From NCBI GenBank assembly GCA_937928015.1, contig CALFXA010000239.1, forward strand, positions 1 to 29,833: a stretch of DNA of 29,833 nucleotides. The letters are read 5' to 3'. Below, one piece after another: positions 26,337 to 29,833 of this stretch; position 1 is the first letter of the stretch; every line of letters begins with the position of its first letter. This DNA comes from an uncultured Anaerolineales bacterium (GTDB lineage Bacteria; Chloroflexota; Anaerolineae; Anaerolineales; Villigracilaceae). The position numbers and the translations under genes were made by a program. The notes below the pieces were generated by a model. That model was given only the letters and a program-made list of their open reading frames with translations, had not been told where the DNA came from and made no database searches.

Positions 26337-27562
26337 CGGTCAATATCTCCGAGCACGATGTCGGTGGAGGCGAGGATCGCCACCAGGTCCGCCACGAGAT
26401 GTCCCTTGACCATCTTGGACAGCGGGGACAGATTATCGAAGGAAGGCGTGCGCATGTGCACGCGATAGGGCTTGGGGCCGCCGTCGCCTTCGAGGAAGAC
26501 TCCCAGTTCGCCGCGCGGCGATTCGACCGCGCTGTAGATGGACGCCTTCGGGGCAGGGAAACCCTCGGTCCACAACTTGAAGTGATGGATAAGCGCCTCC
26601 ATGCTGGTGCCGATCTCCGAGCGGGGCGGCGGGACGAACTTGCGGTTGTCCGAGCGGACGGGGCCGAGCGGCAACTTGTTGAGCGCCTGCTCGACGATCT
26701 TGAGCGACTCGCGCAATTCCTGCACGCGCACCAGGTAGCGGGCGTAGGTATCGCCCTCAGTATGCACGGGCACGTTGAAGTCGTACTGTTCGTAGCCCAT
26801 GTACGGACGGGCCTTTCGCAGGTCCCAGTTGACGCCCGAGGCGCGCAGCATCGGACCGGTCACACTGTGGGAGAGGGCGGTGGCCGCGTCCAGTTTGCCG
26901 ATACCCAGCATACGGTCCAGGAAGAGCGGATTGTTGGTCAGCAGGGTTTCGTATTCGTCGATGCGGCGCGGGAAGATCTTGATGAAGTCGCGCACGGCCT
27001 TCTCGAACTCGACCGGTACGTCGCGCCACACCCCGCCGGGGCGGATGTAGGTGGTCATCATGCGCTGGCCCGAGACCAGTTCGAAGATGTCGAGGATTTG
27101 TTCACGCTCGCGGAAGCAGTACAGGAACATGGACATGGCCGCCAGGTCCAGGCCCGAGGTGCCCAGCCAGACCAGGTGCGAGGCGATGCGCTGCAACTCG
27201 CTCAGGATGACGCGCAAGGCCTGGGCGCGGACCGGCACATCCAGGTCCACCAGCTTCTCGACCGCCATCACGTAGGCCAGGTTGTTGCCCATCGTGTTCA
27301 TGTAATCGAGGCGGTCGGTCATCACTTCGGCCTTTTGGTAGGTCTTGGCCTCCATGTTCTTCTCGACGCCCGTGTGCAGGAACCCGACATCGGGAATGCA
27401 ACTGATGACGGTCTCGCCGTCGAGTTCGAGCAGCAGGCGCAACACGCCGTGCGTGGACGGATGCTGGGGCCCCATGTTCAACAGCATGGTCTCACCCGTG
27501 AGCGCGCGCTCCGAGACGAGGTGCCGGTATTGGTCGACAGAGACTTCTTGTAACTGAGACAT
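26333..27562 (-). CDS. nuoD: NADH-quinone oxidoreductase subunit D (49-kDa type)
   Basis: 409 residues, related to the large subunit of NiFe hydrogenases but without the metal-binding cysteines. It forms the quinone site with NuoB. His38 (GPQHPSTHGVLRL) and Tyr87 (MTDRLDYMNTM), the two residues that hydrogen-bond the quinone head group, are at the same numbers as in Thermus Nqo4. It is a separate gene, not fused to nuoC as in E. coli. It begins 2 nt after the nuoC stop and overlaps nuoE by 4 nt. Confidence 0.98.
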   Translation of the reverse strand: MSQLQEVSVDQYRHLVSERALTGETMLLNMGPQHPSTHGVLRLLLELDGETVISCIPDVGFLHTGVEKNMEAKTYQKAEVMTDRLDYMNTMGNNLAYVMAVEKLVDLDVPVRAQALRVILSELQRIASHLVWLGTSGLDLAAMSMFLYCFREREQILDIFELVSGQRMMTTYIRPGGVWRDVPVEFEKAVRDFIKIFPRRIDEYETLLTNNPLFLDRMLGIGKLDAATALSHSVTGPMLRASGVNWDLRKARPYMGYEQYDFNVPVHTEGDTYARYLVRVQELRESLKIVEQALNKLPLGPVRSDNRKFVPPPRSEIGTSMEALIHHFKLWTEGFPAPKASIYSAVESPRGELGVFLEGDGGPKPYRVHMRTPSFDNLSPLSKMVKGHLVADLVAILASTDIVLGDIDR

Positions 27563-27564
27563 GG

Positions 27565-28077
27565 CTATTCCTTCGCGTACGGCTTGCGCAGGTCAATGTC
27601 TTCGAAGTTGAAGGTGAACTGCGGCTCTTCGTAGCCCAGCGGATAATCCTTGCGCAGCGGATGCCCGTCGGAATCTTCGGGCATCAGGATGCGGCGCGGG
27701 TCGGGATGGCCCTCGAACTGGATGCCGAACATGTCGAGCAGTTCACGCTCGCGCCAATTGGCCGAGTCGAACACGCCCGCGGCGGTCGGGACCGTGGGGC
27801 TGTCCCCGTTGACCGGGACGCGCAACTGGAAGGTGATGTTCTGCGCCAGCGAGGACAGCTGGTAGATGACGTGAAATCTCGGCGAAGTCTGTGGCCAGTA
27901 ATCCACGGCCGTCTGCGCCGAGAGCAATTCGAACTGATGCTGGTCGCGCAGCAGGGTCAGCGCTTCGACGATCTGCGCGGGCTGGACGAAGTAATGCACC
28001 TCGCCACGGAACTCCTCGAACGAGCCGCCGAACTTCGCCTGCAATGCCTTTACGATGGGTTCAAGTTTTGCTTCCAT
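27565..28077 (-). CDS. nuoC: NADH-quinone oxidoreductase subunit C (30-kDa type)
   Basis: 170 residues. A scaffold subunit of the Q module without cofactor. The family signature is clear in [20 protein letters not shown] followed by RRILMPED, and the C-terminal tail with [12 protein letters not shown] is conserved. I chose the ATG at 28077, 5 nt after GGAG. The frame is open further upstream across two hairpins and into nuoB, but that part is not NuoC-like. The gap to nuoB is 62 nt, by far the largest within the operon. Confidence 0.97.
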   Translation of the reverse strand: MEAKLEPIVKALQAKFGGSFEEFRGEVHYFVQPAQIVEALTLLRDQHQFELLSAQTAVDYWPQTSPRFHVIYQLSSLAQNITFQLRVPVNGDSPTVPTAAGVFDSANWRERELLDMFGIQFEGHPDPRRILMPEDSDGHPLRKDYPLGYEEPQFTFNFEDIDLRKPYAKE

Positions 28078-28090
28078 GCTTTCTCCGCTC

Positions 28091-28130
28091 CCTGTACCCT
28101 TGTGGTACAGGAGGCCGCCCTGCGGCGGCC
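28091..28130. other. Two tandem hairpins between nuoB and nuoC
   Basis: Hairpin 1 pairs CCTGTACC (28091-28098) with GGTACAGG (28104-28111) around 5 nt. Hairpin 2 pairs GGCCGCC (28113-28119) with GGCGGCC (28124-28130) around 4 nt. One base separates them. No T run follows on the minus strand, so they are not simple terminators. They could set mRNA processing or stability, attenuate translation of nuoC, or be a copy of a dispersed palindromic repeat. Confidence 0.75.
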
Positions 28131-28139
28131 AGAGCCTTC

Positions 28140-28628
28140 TTATTTTTCCTGGGTCGGCACGAACTTGTCGGCCTTGACCTTTTCGTACAGGGTCATCACC
28201 CCGTGGATCAGGGCCTCGGGACGCGGCGGGCAGCCCGCCACGTACACATCGACCGGGACGACCTCGTCCACACCCTGTAAAATGGCGTAGTTGTTGAAGA
28301 CGCCGCCGCAGGAGGCGCAGTCGCCCATGGCGATCACCCACTTGGGTTCGGGCATCTGGTCGTACAGGCGGCGCAGCACCGGGGCCATCTTGCGCGAAAC
28401 GCGCCCGGCCACGATCATCAGGTCCGACTGACGGGGGCTGGCGCGCATCAATTCCATGCCGAAGCGGCTCATATCATAACTGGAGGACTGGGCGGACATC
28501 ATCTCGATGGCGCAGCAGGCCAGGCCGAAGAGCATCGGCCACATGGCGTTGGTGCGGCCCCAGTTGACGACGTTTTCCAACGTGGTCGTCACCACGCCCA
28601 TATTGCCGAGTTTTTGTTCTACTCCCAT
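28140..28628 (-). CDS. nuoB: NADH-quinone oxidoreductase subunit B (cluster N2)
   Basis: 162 residues. NuoB carries the terminal 4Fe-4S cluster N2, which reduces quinone. The unusual neighbouring ligands Cys38 and Cys39 (GLACCAIEM) are present, with Cys104 (MGDCASCGG) and Cys133 (AGCPPRPE). Length is usual for the short bacterial form. The start overlaps the nuoA stop by 10 nt. Confidence 0.98.
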   Translation of the reverse strand: MGVEQKLGNMGVVTTTLENVVNWGRTNAMWPMLFGLACCAIEMMSAQSSSYDMSRFGMELMRASPRQSDLMIVAGRVSRKMAPVLRRLYDQMPEPKWVIAMGDCASCGGVFNNYAILQGVDEVVPVDVYVAGCPPRPEALIHGVMTLYEKVKADKFVPTQEK

Positions 28629-28975
28629 TCAAGGGCTCCTTTCTTCCACGCGTAAAAATAACCGACCAGTAAGATCGTAATGAAAATGACCATTTCCGCC
28701 AGGCCGAACCAGGTCAACTGACGGAAGACCACCGCCCACGGCAGGAAGAACACCACTTCGATGTCGAAGAGGATGAACAGCACGGCGATTAAATAGAAAC
28801 GGACGGGCATGCGCCGCGTCCCCTCACCGTACGGACTCATGCCTGACTCGTAAGGCATGGACTTTGCTTCTGATTTCTTTTGCGGACCGAAGATCGTCCC
28901 CAATCCCACCGCGATTAGCGCCACCGCAGTGGATAGCACCAACAGAACGGCTATGGCAATGTACTCAATCAGCAT
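28619..28975 (-). CDS. nuoA: NADH-quinone oxidoreductase subunit A
   Basis: 118 residues, three membrane helices. The loop after helix 1 contains the conserved YESG segment (42-45), and helix 2 carries Asp71 and Glu73 ([12 protein letters not shown]), the acidic pair near the quinone channel. I chose the ATG at 28975 because AGAGGA lies 5 nt upstream; ten more codons are open but contain that site. This is the first gene of the operon, behind the promoter at 29023-29051. Confidence 0.97.
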   Translation of the reverse strand: MLIEYIAIAVLLVLSTAVALIAVGLGTIFGPQKKSEAKSMPYESGMSPYGEGTRRMPVRFYLIAVLFILFDIEVVFFLPWAVVFRQLTWFGLAEMVIFITILLVGYFYAWKKGALEWE

Positions 28976-29022
28976 GGAATCCTCTTTGAACGTGAAAAAT
29001 ACCACGTAGTTCGGTGAAGTAT

Positions 29023-29051
29023 ATCATAAAGGTCTTAAACGAGTAAATCAA
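29023..29051 (-). promoter_or_regulatory. Promoter of the nuo operon
   Basis: On the minus strand TTGATT (29051 to 29046) and TATGAT (29028 to 29023) are 17 nt apart, matching the sigma-70 consensus in 4 and 5 of 6 positions. Transcription would start near 29016, giving a leader of about 40 nt before nuoA. No clear operator is seen next to it. Confidence 0.7.
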
Positions 29052-29115
29052 TGTGTCACATTTCACAAAAGTGGACGATGATGGTCATATTGGCAAATAA
29101 TAGTTTCTTTGGCAT

Positions 29116-29147
29116 GAAAAAGAGGCGTCAATAATTTGACTGCCTCT
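29116..29147 (-). terminator. Terminator of the sigma factor gene
   Basis: On the minus strand AGAGGC-A-GTCA pairs with TGAC-GCCTCT (29147-29137 with 29130-29121) around a 6-nt loop with one bulged A, followed by a T run. It lies about 40 nt after the sigma factor stop. Confidence 0.85.
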
Positions 29148-29171
29148 CTATCAACAATACTTATATCGTCA

Positions 29172-29194
29172 GGATGATGTGGCTGGCATCATCC
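29172..29194. other. Hairpin over the stop codon of the sigma factor gene
   Basis: GGATGATG (29172-29179) pairs with CATCATCC (29187-29194) around 7 nt. The stem includes the TGA stop at 29191-29189. No T run follows, so it is not a terminator by itself; the real one is about 25 nt further on. Confidence 0.6.
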
Positions 29195-29833
29195 CAAATA
29201 GTCGCGCAACTGTCGGCTGCGCGTGGGATGCCGCAGCTTGCGCAACGCCTTGGCCTCGATCTGGCGGATGCGTTCACGGGTGACGCTGAAGTAGCGGCTG
29301 ACCTCCTCGAGGGTGTGGTCCTTGCCGTCCATCAGGCCGAAACGCAATTCCAGCACCTGGCGTTCGCGGTCGGAGAGAACTGTCAGCGCGTTCTGCACCT
29401 GCTCACGTAGCATCTCGCGGTCAGCGGCATCCATCGGCTCCAGGGCGTCCTCGTCCTCGATGAAATCGCCCAGGGAGCTGGAGTCCTCGTCACCGACGGG
29501 ACCCTCCAGCGAGACAGGTTCCTCCGCCGAACGCAGGATGCGGTCCACTTTCTTGGTGGCATATTCCCAATGATTCTGAATGGCAGACGGGACCGGCGTC
29601 CCTTCAGCCTGAGCGCGCACAATGGCCTGGACCTCGGAGGCGGGCAGGTAGCCGATTTCGAGGGCCAGTTCTTCGTTGGTGGGATCCCGTCCTAGGGTCT
29701 GCGTGAGGTGACGCTGGGCGCGCAGGATGCGCGTGATCGATTCGAACAGATGCACCGGGATACGGATGGTGCGCGCCTGGTCCGCGATGGAGCGGTTGAT
29801 CGATTGGCGAATCCACCAGGTGGCGTAGGTGCT
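29189..29833 (-). CDS. rpoD: Primary sigma factor, 3' part (gene continues past the window)
   Basis: 214 C-terminal residues are in the window; the start lies beyond the right edge. The visible chain begins inside region 2.4 ([20 protein letters not shown], which reads the -10 element), continues with [11 protein letters not shown], region 3 (about 29480-29750, with DEDSS and the [11 protein letters not shown] finger-like acidic stretch), and region 4 with [12 protein letters not shown] and the helix-turn-helix [20 protein letters not shown] that reads the -35 element. The ending [10 protein letters not shown] is the usual C terminus of the RpoD/SigA group. An alternative group 2 sigma factor cannot be excluded without region 1. 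It lies upstream of the nuo operon in the same direction, but has its own terminator. Confidence 0.93.
   Translation of the reverse strand, partial: STYATWWIRQSINRSIADQARTIRIPVHLFESITRILRAQRHLTQTLGRDPTNEELALEIGYLPASEVQAIVRAQAEGTPVPSAIQNHWEYATKKVDRILRSAEEPVSLEGPVGDEDSSSLGDFIEDEDALEPMDAADREMLREQVQNALTVLSDRERQVLELRFGLMDGKDHTLEEVSRYFSVTRERIRQIEAKALRKLRHPTRSRQLRDYLG

Noticed and set aside
21422..26468. Several long plus-strand open frames opposite nuoG, nuoF and nuoE
   Set aside because: They are antisense shadows of genes with full sets of cluster-binding motifs and have no ribosome binding sites or recognisable domains.

Overview
The window is one contiguous, gene-dense bacterial segment, mostly around 60% GC by eye. 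I think a Chloroflexota bacterium of the Anaerolineae type is most likely. The grounds are a complete 14-gene complex I operon with separate nuoC and nuoD, an F420-type luciferase-like oxidoreductase, bacteriohemerythrin, cyclase-fold and DinB-like accessory genes, and intergenic fold-back repeats of a kind common in such genomes. This is an inference from gene content, not a placement. Complex I and a fatty acid desaturase suggest a respiring, at least facultatively aerobic cell. No rRNA, tRNA, CRISPR array, insertion sequence or phage gene was found.

Positions 1-4500 (+ strand): the tail of an unknown gene, a HAD phosphatase broken by an in-frame TAG, an NfeD-type membrane serine protease, lipoyl synthase (lipA) ending at a strong terminator, a small four-helix membrane protein overlapping a MaoC-type hydratase, and a bacteriohemerythrin with its own promoter and terminator.

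Positions 4500-12700 (+ strand) form the accessory part. One four-gene unit (4818-7187) holds a beta-rich protein of unknown role, a DUF5680 protein, a SAM methyltransferase and an overlapping cysteine-rich protein. A second unit (7327-11289) holds an LLM-class oxidoreductase, a solo B3/B4 domain protein, an alpha/alpha-toroid protein, a DinB-like protein and a protein tyrosine phosphatase. An AT-rich patch follows (about 11440-12090, near 30% GC where I counted) with a small membrane protein carrying two CxxC knuckles. Then come a DUF985 cupin, a fold-back repeat and a shared bidirectional terminator.

Positions 12733-29833 (- strand), read right to left: the 3' part of the primary sigma factor gene with its terminator, a good sigma-70 promoter, nuoABCDEFGHIJKLMN with tight overlaps (14512-28975), a rho-independent terminator, then a HAD hydrolase and a membrane fatty acid desaturase. 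The nuo genes encode all 14 core subunits of the proton-pumping NADH:quinone oxidoreductase: NuoEFG form the NADH module, NuoBCDI the Q module, and NuoAHJKLMN the membrane arm.

No wholly new multi-gene system is demonstrated. The best leads are the methyltransferase/Cys-rich pair, the AT-rich zinc-knuckle membrane protein with nested palindromes downstream, a hemerythrin lacking one iron-ligand histidine, the broken HAD gene, two -10/ATG arrangements that predict leaderless mRNAs, and a double hairpin inside the nuo operon.
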